Assembly (NCBI GenBank): GCA_937900675.1
Contig: CALCEA010000086.1
Location: forward strand, 1-28,125
Source of the DNA: an uncultured Chitinophagaceae bacterium
GTDB lineage: Bacteria; Bacteroidota; Bacteroidia; Chitinophagales; Chitinophagaceae
Direction: 5' to 3'
Length of the DNA stretch: 28,125 nt
A program made the position numbers and the translations under genes. The notes beneath the pieces were generated by a model. It saw only the letters and a list, made by a program, of their open reading frames with translations, searched no databases and had not been told where the DNA came from. The first letter of the stretch is position 1. Every line of letters starts with the position of its first letter. Of the stretch, positions 17,025 through 23,610 are shown piece after piece.

Positions 17025-17645
17025 TTACGCCTCTGGCGCTGCTTCCGGAGCTGCTTCAGCTGCTGGCGCTTCAGGCGCTGCTTCCGCTGCAGGTGTTTCA
17101 GCTACTGCTACTTCAACCGCTGCTGCTACTACTTCTGTTTCTGTTGCAGAAGATCCGTTTTCAGCGTGGTTTAATAACGCAGCAATTACGCGCTTAGCTG
17201 GAGATTGTAATAATCCAAGAACCTCACCAATAAGCTCGTTTTTAGTTTTGATGTTCTTCAATGCATTCAATGAATCATCTCCTACGAAAATATCACCATT
17301 GATAAACGCTGCTTTTAAAGTAGGTCTGTCACCTGGGTTATCTTTTCTGAACGCTGAAATAATTACAGCTGGTTCTTTAGGATTTTCAGAGAACATCAAT
17401 GCAGTTACATTATTTAATGATTCAAATAATCCTGCATACTTTTCGCTATCCAAGCCTTCTAATGCTTTCTTGATTAAAGTGTTCTTAGCCACTTTCATCT
17501 CTACTTGCTTGTTAAAGCAAGAACGACGCAAATTAGAAACTTGTTCTACGCTCAAAGATTCTGTGTCTGTGATATAGAAGTTATTATATTGATTGAATTT
17601 TTCTTTTAAAATTTCAATCACTTCGTTTTTTTGATCTTTGGTCAT
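17025..17645 (-). CDS. rplJ: Large ribosomal subunit protein uL10 with Ala/Pro/Glu-rich C-terminal tail
   Basis: The protein has 206 residues. uL10 anchors the L12 dimers to the ribosome stalk base. Residues 1-165 show the normal family pattern: MTKDQKNEVIEILKEKF, then the RNA-binding region VEQVSNLRRSCFN with KVAKNTLIKKAL, and the C-terminal L12-binding helix region LLQSPAKRVIAALLNHAE. Beyond about residue 172 there is an added low-complexity tail of roughly 35 residues made of APEA/AAEAAPEA units. E. coli L10 has 165 residues and lacks it. The gene follows rplA by 49 nt, and that gap contains a kink-turn-like hairpin fitting an L10 autoregulatory site. Confidence 0.96.
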   Translation of the reverse strand: MTKDQKNEVIEILKEKFNQYNNFYITDTESLSVEQVSNLRRSCFNKQVEMKVAKNTLIKKALEGLDSEKYAGLFESLNNVTALMFSENPKEPAVIISAFRKDNPGDRPTLKAAFINGDIFVGDDSLNALKNIKTKNELIGEVLGLLQSPAKRVIAALLNHAENGSSATETEVVAAAVEVAVAETPAAEAAPEAPAAEAAPEAAPEA

Positions 17646-17664
17646 AACTAATTTTATTTTATTA

Positions 17665-17693
17665 CCTGGGTCATTTCCTTGCGGATCACCAGG
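17665..17693 (-). promoter_or_regulatory. Candidate L10 leader: kink-turn hairpin before rplJ
   Basis: Read on the minus strand, CCTGG pairs with CCAGG as the outer helix. Strand one continues T, GA, TCC. The loop is the GNRA tetraloop GCAA. Strand two is GGA, AAT, GA, C. The inner helix is TCC/GGA. A 3-nt bulge AAT followed by GA, opposite a GA on the other strand, permits two sheared G-A pairs, which is the standard kink-turn layout. It starts 2 nt after the rplA stop and ends 20 nt before the rplJ ATG. Known biology: L10 leaders in other bacteria bind the L10(L12) complex and include a kink-turn. The assignment here is inference from position and fold. Confidence 0.6.
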
Positions 17694-17694
17694 A

Positions 17695-18387
17695 CTAGTT
17701 CATTAATGATTTAGTTTCCAATGCAATACCTGGGCTCATCGTAGAAGCCATGCTTACTGCTTTTAAGTAAGTACCTTTTGCAGCTGATGGTTTTAATTTG
17801 ATGATTGCATTAATTAATTCAGCACTGTTCTCAGCAATTTTATCTGCAGAGAAAGATACTCTTCCAATTGATGCGTGCACGATACCTGCTTTGTCTACTT
17901 TGAAAGCAATCTTACCGCCTTTCACTTCGTTTACTGCTGCTGCAACATCGTTTGTTACAGTACCAGTCTTAGGGTTTGGCATTAAGTTACGAGGTCCTAA
18001 TACTTTACCTAATTTACCGATCTTAGGCATTACAGCTGGAGTAGCGATGATAACATCCATATCTACCCAACCGCTTTCAATTTTTGCTACAAACTCATCT
18101 AAACCTACATAGTCAGCACCAGCTTCTTTTGCAGCAGCTTCTTTATCTGGAGTACATAACACTAAAACTTTTTTAGTCTTACCAGTACCATGAGGTAAAG
18201 AAACAGTACCACGAACTTGTTGGTCTGCTTTTTTAGGATCTACTCCTAAACGAATATGTAAATCTACAGAGCTATCAAACTTTGTACAGTTAATTTCTTT
18301 TACTAATGCAGATGCATCTTTAAGGGAATAAAATTTATTCTTATCCACCTTTGCAACCACAGCTTTTCTTTTTTTAGTCAATGACAT
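17695..18387 (-). CDS. rplA: Large ribosomal subunit protein uL1
   Basis: The protein has 230 residues and is the mobile L1 stalk protein that moves the E-site tRNA. In many bacteria it is also the translational repressor of its own operon. Family motifs are present in order: MSLTKKRKAV at the N-terminus, DLHIRLGVDPKKADQQVRGTVSLPHGTGK, then IATPAVMPKIGKLGKVLGPRNLMPNPKTGTV, which forms domain II and the hinge, and the C-terminal KGTYLKAVSMASTMSPGI. Length is standard. It starts 26 nt after rplK, so it is co-transcribed with it. The stop (TAG) is 2 nt before the hairpin in the rplJ leader. Confidence 0.97.
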   Translation of the reverse strand: MSLTKKRKAVVAKVDKNKFYSLKDASALVKEINCTKFDSSVDLHIRLGVDPKKADQQVRGTVSLPHGTGKTKKVLVLCTPDKEAAAKEAGADYVGLDEFVAKIESGWVDMDVIIATPAVMPKIGKLGKVLGPRNLMPNPKTGTVTNDVAAAVNEVKGGKIAFKVDKAGIVHASIGRVSFSADKIAENSAELINAIIKLKPSAAKGTYLKAVSMASTMSPGIALETKSLMN

Positions 18388-18413
18388 GTTGATTATTTTT
18401 TAAGGTGAATAGA

Positions 18414-18857
18414 TTAATTTTCCCAAGGAGCTTTACCGTCTACAGTAATACCCATTGAACGAGCAGTTCCAGCAACCATACTCATAGCGCTTTCGATAGT
18501 AAATGCGTTCAAGTCTTCCATCTTATCTTTTGCGATAGCTTCAACTTGTGCCCATGTTACTTTACCTACTTTGTCACGGTTACTTTCTTTAGAACCTTTT
18601 TGGATTTTTGCAGCTTCCATTAATTGAACTGGAGCTGGTGCAGTTTTGATAACGAAGTCAAAAGACTTGTCAGAATAAACTGTAATTAAAACAGGAACAA
18701 CTTTTCCTTGTTTGTCTTGAGTTCTAGCATTGAATTGCTTACAGAACTCCATGATGTTGATACCCTTAGAACCTAACGCAGGTCCTACTGGTGGCGCTGG
18801 ATTGGCTTGACCGCCTTTCACTTGCAACTTAACGTAGCCAGAAATTTCTTTAGCCAT
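18414..18857 (-). CDS. rplK: Large ribosomal subunit protein uL11
   Basis: The protein has 147 residues. uL11 forms the GTPase-associated centre with 23S rRNA helices 43/44. The N-terminal domain contains VKLQVKGGQANPAPPVGPALGSKGINIMEFCKQFNA, including the proline-rich thiostrepton-site helix. The C-terminal rRNA-binding domain contains GSKESNRDKVGKVTW and ends with TARSMGITVDG. Nothing is missing. It is the first gene of the rplKAJL unit, with its own promoter (18943-18973) and an approximately 80-nt leader with hairpins. Confidence 0.97.
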   Translation of the reverse strand: MAKEISGYVKLQVKGGQANPAPPVGPALGSKGINIMEFCKQFNARTQDKQGKVVPVLITVYSDKSFDFVIKTAPAPVQLMEAAKIQKGSKESNRDKVGKVTWAQVEAIAKDKMEDLNAFTIESAMSMVAGTARSMGITVDGKAPWEN

Positions 18858-18881
18858 TTTGTTATGTTTTTTTGGTTAAGC

Positions 18882-18903
18882 GTCGGACCAATAGGGTCTC
18901 GAC
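18882..18903 (-). promoter_or_regulatory. Hairpin in the rplK leader, candidate L1 autoregulatory site
   Basis: On the minus strand GTCG, a bulged A and GACC pair with GGTC and CGAC around a 5-nt CTATT loop, giving an 8-bp stem with one bulge. It lies 25 nt before the rplK ATG and inside the predicted transcript. A second, weaker hairpin (CAATTC/GAATTG arms, 18917-18937) lies nearer the transcript 5' end. In E. coli L1 represses rplKA by binding this leader. The equivalence here is a hypothesis. Confidence 0.45.
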
Positions 18904-18942
18904 TCCCAAATACCCACAATTCGAAAACTGTGAATTGGACGG

Positions 18943-18973
18943 CGAAGGTATGATTATTCCCCTATTTGGCAAA
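18943..18973 (-). promoter_or_regulatory. Bacteroidota-type promoter for rplKAJL
   Basis: On the minus strand TTTG (18970-18973) is followed by exactly 19 nt and then TACCTTCG (18943-18950). This matches the Bacteroidota sigma consensus of TTTG at -33 and TAnnTTTG at -7, with one mismatch. It lies just downstream of the nusG terminator, where a new promoter is needed. Confidence 0.7.
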
Positions 18974-18982
18974 ATAAAGACC

Positions 18983-19013
18983 AAAAAAATCCCCTCAAAT
19001 TGCTTTGAGGGGA
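18983..19013 (-). terminator. Rho-independent terminator after nusG
   Basis: A 10-bp perfect stem (TCCCCTCAAA at 18990-18999 with TTTGAGGGGA at 19004-19013) closes on a 4-nt loop. On the minus strand it is followed by a T7 run (A run 18983-18989). It lies 19 nt after the nusG stop and separates the tRNA-tuf-secE-nusG unit from rplK. Confidence 0.92.
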
Positions 19014-19032
19014 CCCTTTTACCTTTTTCCTT

Positions 19033-19638
19033 CTAACTCAGTTTCTCTACCTGCATGTAGTTTAGTTCCACAGGAGTAGATCGACCGAATATTTTCACGG
19101 TCACTTTCAATTTCTTCTTTTCTTCATTCACCTCTTCGATGACACCATTGAAGTCATTGAAAGGTCCCTCTATAATTTTGATAGTCTCGCCAATAATGAA
19201 TGGTTCGCTGATAGATCCGCCCATGTCGTTCATCTCATCTACCTTACCCAACATTTTGTTGACTTCAGACTTTCTTAATGATATAATATTGCCTTTAGAA
19301 CCTTTACCGTCGGTTAAAAAGTGCATTACATTTGAAATATTGCTGATGTGCATTACGATATCATCAGAGATTGGCCCTTTTGTATCTAATACTTCCATCA
19401 TAACATACCCTGGGAAATAGTTCTTTTCGCGCATCACTTTCTTACCGTTTTGCACTTTGTATACTTTCTCCATTGGTAAGAATACTTGCTTAATGATGTT
19501 GGTCCAACCATTTCTAACAATATCCTTATCTAGGTATTCCTTAATTTTCTTCTCTTTCCCACTCACTACACGCAACACATACCATTTAGTATCTGGAGCA
19601 GTTGCGGTTACTGGGGATGTTACTACTTCTGTTTCCAT
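19033..19638 (-). CDS. nusG: Transcription termination/antitermination factor NusG
   Basis: The protein has 201 residues. NusG binds RNA polymerase through its N-terminal NGN domain and links it to Rho or ribosomal uS10 through the C-terminal KOW domain. The NGN domain begins at KWYVLRVVSGKEKKIKEYLD after a roughly 15-residue Thr/Val-rich lead. It contains VFLPMEKVYKVQNGKKVMREKNYFPGYVMMEV, a form of the conserved 'R..FPGYV.v.m' segment. The KOW domain follows IGETIKIIEGPFNDFNGVIEEVNEEKKKLKV and ends FGRSTPVELNYMQVEKL. It follows secE after 3 nt, a conserved arrangement, and ends in a strong terminator. Confidence 0.97.
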   Translation of the reverse strand: METEVVTSPVTATAPDTKWYVLRVVSGKEKKIKEYLDKDIVRNGWTNIIKQVFLPMEKVYKVQNGKKVMREKNYFPGYVMMEVLDTKGPISDDIVMHISNISNVMHFLTDGKGSKGNIISLRKSEVNKMLGKVDEMNDMGGSISEPFIIGETIKIIEGPFNDFNGVIEEVNEEKKKLKVTVKIFGRSTPVELNYMQVEKLS

Positions 19639-19641
19639 TGT

Positions 19642-19836
19642 TTACTTAAATAATGAGTATATCAACTTTAATAATTGGTTGCTTGAAAAATCCATCACCC
19701 AAACCAAAGCAGTTATAATAACAGTAGCTACCAATACTATCACTGTACTTTGCTGTAAATTAGCCCATGTAGGCCAAGTTACTTTCTCTTGTAACTCCAA
19801 GTAACTTTCTTTGAAGTAGTTAGCTATTTTGTTCAT
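19642..19836 (-). CDS. secE: Preprotein translocase subunit SecE
   Basis: The protein is a 64-residue single-spanning membrane protein that clamps the SecYEG channel. The ATG at 19834-19836 is used, giving MNKIANYFKESYLELQEKVTWP. The longer open frame to a TTG at 19878 has an unrelated lysine-rich lead. The amphipathic helix with the conserved KVTWPTW motif is at about residues 18-24. It is followed by one transmembrane helix (VIVLVATVIITALVWVMDF). The size fits the short, one-helix SecE common outside Enterobacteria. It lies between tRNA-Trp and nusG. Confidence 0.94.
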   Translation of the reverse strand: MNKIANYFKESYLELQEKVTWPTWANLQQSTVIVLVATVIITALVWVMDFSSNQLLKLIYSLFK

Positions 19837-19870
19837 TTTGTTCTTTTTTAAAAGCCGCTTATTTTGTAAA

Positions 19871-19889
19871 TATAGCAATTTCTGCTATA
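19871..19889 (-). repeat. Inverted repeat between tRNA-Trp and secE
   Basis: TATAGCA (19871-19877) and TGCTATA (19883-19889) form a 7-bp perfect stem with a 5-nt loop. It lies 8 nt past the 3' end of tRNA-Trp in the transcript. No T tract follows. A role in tRNA 3' maturation is possible but not shown. Confidence 0.4.
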
Positions 19890-19897
19890 AATCTCCG

Positions 19898-19968
19898 CAC
19901 GGGCACTAGGATTCGAACCCAGATCAAAGGTTTTGGAGACCCGTATGCTACCGTTGCACCATGCCCGT
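19898..19968 (-). tRNA. tRNA-Trp (anticodon CCA)
   Basis: Acceptor arms ACGGGCA and TGCCCGT pair fully, the discriminator is G, the T arm contains GGTTCGAATCC, and the anticodon loop CTCCAAA reads CCA. It is 71 nt with no encoded CCA end. It lies between tuf and secE, a common position for tRNA-Trp in bacteria. Confidence 0.95.
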
Positions 19969-20035
19969 ATGAACCAAAAGTCTCTGGTAATAGCTTACGC
20001 TTCACCAAAGACTTTCAGTTATATATTCAGTAAAA

Positions 20036-21223
20036 TTACTTAATGATTTCAGTAACTTGACCAGCGCCTACAGTTCTACCACCCTCACGGATCGCAAACT
20101 TAAGACCTTTTTCCATCGCGATTGGTTGGATCAACTTAACAGTGATACTAACGTTATCGCCTGGCATTACCATCTCAGTTCCAGCTGGTAAAGCACACTC
20201 ACCTGTTACATCCGTAGTACGGAAGTAGAATTGAGGACGGTATTTGTTAAAGAATGGAGTATGACGTCCACCTTCTTCTTTTGATAATACATACACCTCA
20301 GCTTTGAATTCTGTGTGAGGAGTGATTGATTTTGGAGCACAGATTACCATACCACGACGGATATCTTTTTTCTCGATACCACGTAATAATAAACCTGCGT
20401 TATCACCAGCTTGACCTTGATCCAATAATTTTTTGAACATCTCAACACCTGTTACAGTTGAGCTCATTGGAGCATCCATCAAACCTACGATTTCTACAGC
20501 TTCACCCACTTTGATGATACCTCTCTCGATACGACCTGTAGCAACTGTACCACGACCAGTGATAGAGAATACATCTTCTACAGACATCAAGAATGGTTGA
20601 TCAATTGGACGTGGAGGCAATGGAATGTAAGAATCTACAGCATCCATTAACTCAGTTACTTTGTCTACCCATTGTTGCTCACCAGCTAAAGCGCCAGTTG
20701 CAGAACCACGGATGATTGGTGTGTTATCACCATCAAAGCCATAAGAAGTTAATAAATCGCGGATTTCCATTTCAACTAAGTCTAACAATTCTGGATCGTC
20801 AACTAAGTCTACTTTGTTCATGAACACAACGATTTGAGGTACACCTACCTGACGAGCTAACAAGATGTGCTCTTTTGTTTGTGGCATAGGACCATCAGTA
20901 GAAGCAACTACTAAGATAGCACCGTCCATTTGAGCAGCACCAGTGATCATGTTCTTCACATAGTCAGCGTGACCTGGACAGTCAACGTGCGCATAGTGAC
21001 GAGTGTCAGTTTGGTATTCTACGTGTGCAGTATTGATAGTGATACCACGCTCTTTTTCTTCTGGCGCACCATCAATTTCATCGTAGTTTTTCTTTGCAGC
21101 TAAACCTCTCTTAGACAATACGTCTGTGATAGCAGCTGTTAATGTTGTTTTACCATGGTCAACGTGGCCAATGGTACCAACGTTTACGTGAGGTTTCTCC
21201 CTCTTAAAGGTCTCTTTAGACAT
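20036..21223 (-). CDS. tuf: Elongation factor Tu
   Basis: The protein has 395 residues. EF-Tu delivers aminoacyl-tRNA to the ribosome as a GTP complex. The GTPase motifs are intact: GHVDHGKT at 19-26 (P loop), the switch I region EKERGITINTAHVEY, DCPGHADY at 81-88 with the catalytic His85 of the family, and NKVD at 136-139. Domains 2 and 3 follow (TGRGTVATGRIERG; the C-terminal FAIREGGRTVGAGQVTEIIK). It is preceded by four tRNA genes and followed by tRNA-Trp, so tRNAs and mRNA are probably cut from one transcript. No other tuf copy is in the window. Confidence 0.98.
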   Translation of the reverse strand: MSKETFKREKPHVNVGTIGHVDHGKTTLTAAITDVLSKRGLAAKKNYDEIDGAPEEKERGITINTAHVEYQTDTRHYAHVDCPGHADYVKNMITGAAQMDGAILVVASTDGPMPQTKEHILLARQVGVPQIVVFMNKVDLVDDPELLDLVEMEIRDLLTSYGFDGDNTPIIRGSATGALAGEQQWVDKVTELMDAVDSYIPLPPRPIDQPFLMSVEDVFSITGRGTVATGRIERGIIKVGEAVEIVGLMDAPMSSTVTGVEMFKKLLDQGQAGDNAGLLLRGIEKKDIRRGMVICAPKSITPHTEFKAEVYVLSKEEGGRHTPFFNKYRPQFYFRTTDVTGECALPAGTEMVMPGDNVSITVKLIQPIAMEKGLKFAIREGGRTVGAGQVTEIIK

Positions 21224-21339
21224 CTTTATTAGTTTTTGTTTTTTTTATAATTGCCGTTAATAGACCACCTAGTCCATCAACCATAGCTTTCTTTTTTTCA
21301 ATTGCCGAATATAAACCTTTTTTACGGATTTATATTTTG

Positions 21340-21411
<72 letters not shown>

Positions 21412-21432
21412 CTTTCTCATCTGCTCAATTGG

Positions 21433-21505
21433 AGCGGGAGACGAGGCTCGAACTCGCCACCTATAGCTTGGAAGGCTATCGCTCTACCAAATGAGCTACT
21501 CCCGC
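21433..21505 (-). tRNA. tRNA-Gly (anticodon TCC)
   Basis: Acceptor arms GCGGGAG and CTCCCGC pair. The anticodon stem ATAGC/GCTAT encloses CTTCCAA, giving TCC. The T arm contains GGTTCGA-like GAGTTCGAGCC. It is 73 nt and corresponds in position to E. coli glyT. Confidence 0.95.
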
Positions 21506-21569
21506 GTTTTCGATTCACATCAAATCTTAAAGAACTTTGCAACAGCTTTTAAAGCTATTACTTTTTCTG

Positions 21570-21652
<83 letters not shown>

Positions 21653-21665
21653 GAAAACCTTTTAG

Positions 21666-21738
21666 AGCCGGAAATGGGACTCGAACCCGCGACCTGCTGA
21701 TTACAAATCAGCTGCTCTACCAACTGAGCTATTCCGGC
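21666..21738 (-). tRNA. tRNA-Thr (anticodon TGT)
   Basis: Acceptor arms GCCGGAA and TTCCGGC pair. The anticodon stem GCTGA/TCAGC encloses TTTGTAA, giving TGT. The T arm contains GGGTTCGAGTCC. It is 73 nt and the first gene of the operon, corresponding to E. coli thrU. Confidence 0.95.
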
Positions 21739-21782
21739 TTATTATGATCCAATGAAAGAACAGTACCCATTTTTTGGGATGG

Positions 21783-21812
21783 CAAAGGTAATGGAAATCT
21801 TTATTTATCAAA
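21783..21812 (-). promoter_or_regulatory. Consensus promoter for the tRNA-tuf-secE-nusG operon
   Basis: On the minus strand TTTG (21809-21812) is separated by 18 nt from TACCTTTG (21783-21790), a perfect match to the Bacteroidota TAnnTTTG element. The predicted start lies about 40 nt before the first tRNA. The upstream DNA is A/T-rich and contains a small inverted repeat (ATACCC/GGGTAT, 21831-21848). Confidence 0.8.
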
Positions 21813-21874
21813 ATTTTAGGAAGAATTTTTATACCCTTTTTTGGGTATTTTTTAAAAAAGTGGAGGAAAAGCAT

Positions 21875-21912
21875 AAAAAAAGGCTCCTCAGAACGAATCT
21901 GGGGAGCCTTTT
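21875..21912 (-). terminator. Rho-independent terminator after the hibernation factor gene
   Basis: An 11-bp stem (21882-21892 with 21898-21908, one T-G wobble), extended by flanking A/T pairs, closes on a 5-nt loop. The minus-strand T run (A run 21875-21881) follows. It lies 29 nt after the stop of the HPF/RaiA gene. Confidence 0.9.
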
Positions 21913-21940
21913 ACCAAACTTAAAATGCTAAAAAATGGAT

Positions 21941-22240
21941 CTACGCCGCAAGCCTTTCTTTTGTTTTCTTGATTTGATTCACAATGGAATCAAAAGCATG
22001 TTCAAAAGATTCTTCAAAAGTTTTTGAAGTGGCTTTTACAAAACAATCTTTTTTAGGAATATGAACTTTAATTTCTACTACTTTATCTTTTATGGCATGT
22101 ACTAAATTATCTAATTTAAGATACACTTCTACCTTGGTTATTCGGTCATGAAAATGTGCCAATCTTTCCACTTTCTTGTTCACCAACTCTACTAATTTTT
22201 CGTCTGCATCAAAATGCACAGTTTGAATAATAATGTTCAT
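21941..22240 (-). CDS. hpf: Ribosome hibernation promoting factor, short HPF/RaiA family
   Basis: The protein has 99 residues and a single ribosome-binding S30Ae domain: MNIIIQTVHFDADEKLVELVNKKVERLAHFHDRIT, then VEVYLKLDN, VEIKVHIPKKDCFVKATSKTFEESFEHAFDSIVNQIKKTKERL. Members bind the decoding region of the 30S subunit in stationary phase and block mRNA and tRNA access. It lacks the C-terminal dimerisation domain of long HPF, so it belongs to the short class. Whether it drives 100S dimers (HPF) or holds 70S inactive (RaiA/YfiA) cannot be told. It lies 136 nt downstream of xerC on the same strand and ends in a strong terminator. Confidence 0.88.
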   Translation of the reverse strand: MNIIIQTVHFDADEKLVELVNKKVERLAHFHDRITKVEVYLKLDNLVHAIKDKVVEIKVHIPKKDCFVKATSKTFEESFEHAFDSIVNQIKKTKERLAA

Positions 22241-22376
22241 ACAATTTTTTTTAAAGGATTAAAAAAAGAACTGATCAGAAAGCCCTTGCTTCTGCCCTAT
22301 TAAGTTACGATAAATTCCAACAAAATAAAAACTAAATAATGTTTTAAGAAAACTTTAAGATTAGGCCTGACCTATA
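22241..22376 (-). other. xerC-hpf intergenic region
   Basis: This 136-nt AT-rich gap holds no gene. On the minus strand a small hairpin (CAGAAGC with GCTTTCTG, one bulge, near 22279-22296) is followed about 9 nt later by a T run (plus-strand A run near 22261-22267). This may be a weak terminator or only a chance fold. No promoter matching TAnnTTTG is clear. Confidence 0.3.
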
Positions 22377-23276
22377 TCATGCTTTGGGGTGCGCCTTGGC
22401 AAAAACCTCTTTTAACTTCTCAATGGTATTGTGTGTGTATACCTGCGTAGCTGCAAGGCTGGCGTGACCTAGTAGTTCTTTCACAGCGTTTAAATCGGCA
22501 CCATTGTTCATTAAATGTGTAGCAAAACTATGACGCAGCACATGTGGACTTTTCTTTTGCAAAGTAGTCACTTGTGATAAATAAAATTTCACAAAACTAT
22601 ATACTGCTCTTGCTTGTAAACTCTTGCCTTTTTCTGTAACAAAAATATGGGGATTGCCTTTTGCAAGTTCTGGTTTTTCTGATATGTAATTTGCAAGTTC
22701 TTGAGCTAGATTTTTACTAATAGGAAGTATTCTTTCTTTGTTCCCTTTACCCAATACTTTGATTACAGATTTATTGATATCTAATTGTGTTTCTTTACAA
22801 AGAATCAATTCACTTAATCGCATTCCTGTTGCATAAAATAATTGGATCACCATTTTTTCTGTATACCCCTTCCACCCTTCTGCAAAAGATAAATTTGCTA
22901 AGAGTTGTTCCATATCTTGTTCTGCAACAAATGCTGGAAGTCTTTTGGTAATCTTTGGGCTGATCACCGTTTCCATAGGACTTTTCACCAAACGCTCCTG
23001 TCTAATTTGATATTTGAAAAAAGACTTTAAAGAGGAGATTTTTCTGTTCAAAGATTTACCCGTCATTTCAGTCTCTTTCATGCCCGCTAACCATGATCTT
23101 ACCATCGAGCCTGTTATTTGCTCTAATGGCACTTTATCATATTGCGTTTCTATGAAATCAAAAAACTGCACCAAGTCGTTGGAATACGCAGTGATGGTAT
23201 GCAAAGAGTAGCGCTTCTCAAATTGGAGATACGATAAAAAAGCATTCACATCGGTATAGCGTGTATTGGTAGACAT
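22377..23276 (-). CDS. xerC: Tyrosine site-specific recombinase, XerC type
   Basis: The protein has 299 residues, the size of XerC/XerD. It would resolve chromosome dimers at dif. The N-terminal SAM-like core-binding domain (FLSYLQFEKRYSLHTITAYSNDLVQFFDF) precedes the catalytic domain. All catalytic residues are visible: Arg153 in ATGMRLSEL, Lys177 in GKGNKER, His245 and Arg248 in HVLRHSFATH, His271 in LGHASL, and nucleophile Tyr280 in QVYTH. The neighbours are housekeeping genes and there are no att-like repeats, so this is the chromosomal Xer enzyme and not an integron or phage integrase. XerC versus XerD cannot be settled from this sequence alone. A 9-bp inverted repeat sits 2 nt before its ATG. 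Confidence 0.92.
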   Translation of the reverse strand: MSTNTRYTDVNAFLSYLQFEKRYSLHTITAYSNDLVQFFDFIETQYDKVPLEQITGSMVRSWLAGMKETEMTGKSLNRKISSLKSFFKYQIRQERLVKSPMETVISPKITKRLPAFVAEQDMEQLLANLSFAEGWKGYTEKMVIQLFYATGMRLSELILCKETQLDINKSVIKVLGKGNKERILPISKNLAQELANYISEKPELAKGNPHIFVTEKGKSLQARAVYSFVKFYLSQVTTLQKKSPHVLRHSFATHLMNNGADLNAVKELLGHASLAATQVYTHNTIEKLKEVFAKAHPKA

Positions 23277-23278
23277 TG

Positions 23279-23307
23279 CTTACTAAAGATACCAAATGTT
23301 TAGTAAG
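23279..23307 (-). repeat. Perfect inverted repeat immediately upstream of xerC
   Basis: CTTACTAAA (23279-23287) and TTTAGTAAG (23299-23307) are perfect 9-bp arms separated by 11 nt. The near arm ends 2 nt before the xerC start codon. The near arm also overlaps an imperfect -7-like element (TATCTTTA on the minus strand, 23284-23291). It could be an operator or an mRNA hairpin that hides the start. Confidence 0.6.
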
Positions 23308-23321
23308 ATATTCTAGAAAAG

Positions 23322-23344
23322 AAAAAAGCCCCTCTCGGGGCTTT
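23322..23344 (-). terminator. Rho-independent terminator after rpsU
   Basis: An 8-bp stem (AAAGCCCC at 23325-23332 with GGGGCTTT at 23337-23344) closes on a 4-nt TCTC loop. The minus-strand T run (A run 23322-23327) follows. It lies 62 nt after the rpsU stop, between rpsU and xerC. Confidence 0.87.
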
Positions 23345-23405
23345 AAAAAAATATATCAGAGGATTTTTTCGAGTCTTTATATTTAAATAAAAGACGCTGA
23401 AAAAA

Positions 23406-23603
23406 TTAACCCTCGATTTTTCCGCTGAAAATTTGTTGCTTGTAGATTGCCTTTAACACTTGGAAACGTCTTTTAACAGATGGTTTCGTAAATGCTTGAC
23501 GCTCTCTTAACTTCAATAAAGTTTTACTTTTTTCAAACTTCTTCTTGTACTTCTTAAGAGCCTTGTCAATGTTTTCGCAGTCTTTTGAATCAATAATTAA
23601 CAT
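23406..23603 (-). CDS. rpsU: Small ribosomal subunit protein bS21
   Basis: The protein has 65 residues, very basic and rich in Lys/Arg. bS21 sits beside the 3' end of 16S rRNA at the mRNA exit. The sequence MLIIDSKDCENIDKALKKYKKKFEKSKTLLKLRERQAFTKPSVKRR matches the bS21 pattern (I..REPFE.ALRRFKR...+.G......R.....KPS..R). It is a single-gene unit with its own consensus promoter and terminator. Unlike every other gene in the window, it has a strong Shine-Dalgarno sequence, which is relevant because in Bacteroidota bS21 helps mask the anti-Shine-Dalgarno. Confidence 0.96.
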   Translation of the reverse strand: MLIIDSKDCENIDKALKKYKKKFEKSKTLLKLRERQAFTKPSVKRRFQVLKAIYKQQIFSGKIEG

Positions 23604-23610
23604 AATATAT

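Noticed and set aside
19837..19878. Longer SecE beginning at a TTG
   Set aside because: The lead is lysine-rich and unconserved, while MNKIANYFKESY at 19836 is a normal SecE start.
21831..21848. ATACCC/GGGTAT hairpin with T-rich flank as a plus-strand terminator
   Set aside because: No plus-strand gene ends nearby and the stem is only 6 bp; it is more likely part of AT-rich promoter-upstream DNA.
22377..23276. xerC as the integrase of a mobile element
   Set aside because: The flanking tRNA cluster could suggest an integration site, but there are no direct repeats, no truncated tRNA copy and no phage or plasmid genes. Size and motifs fit chromosomal Xer.
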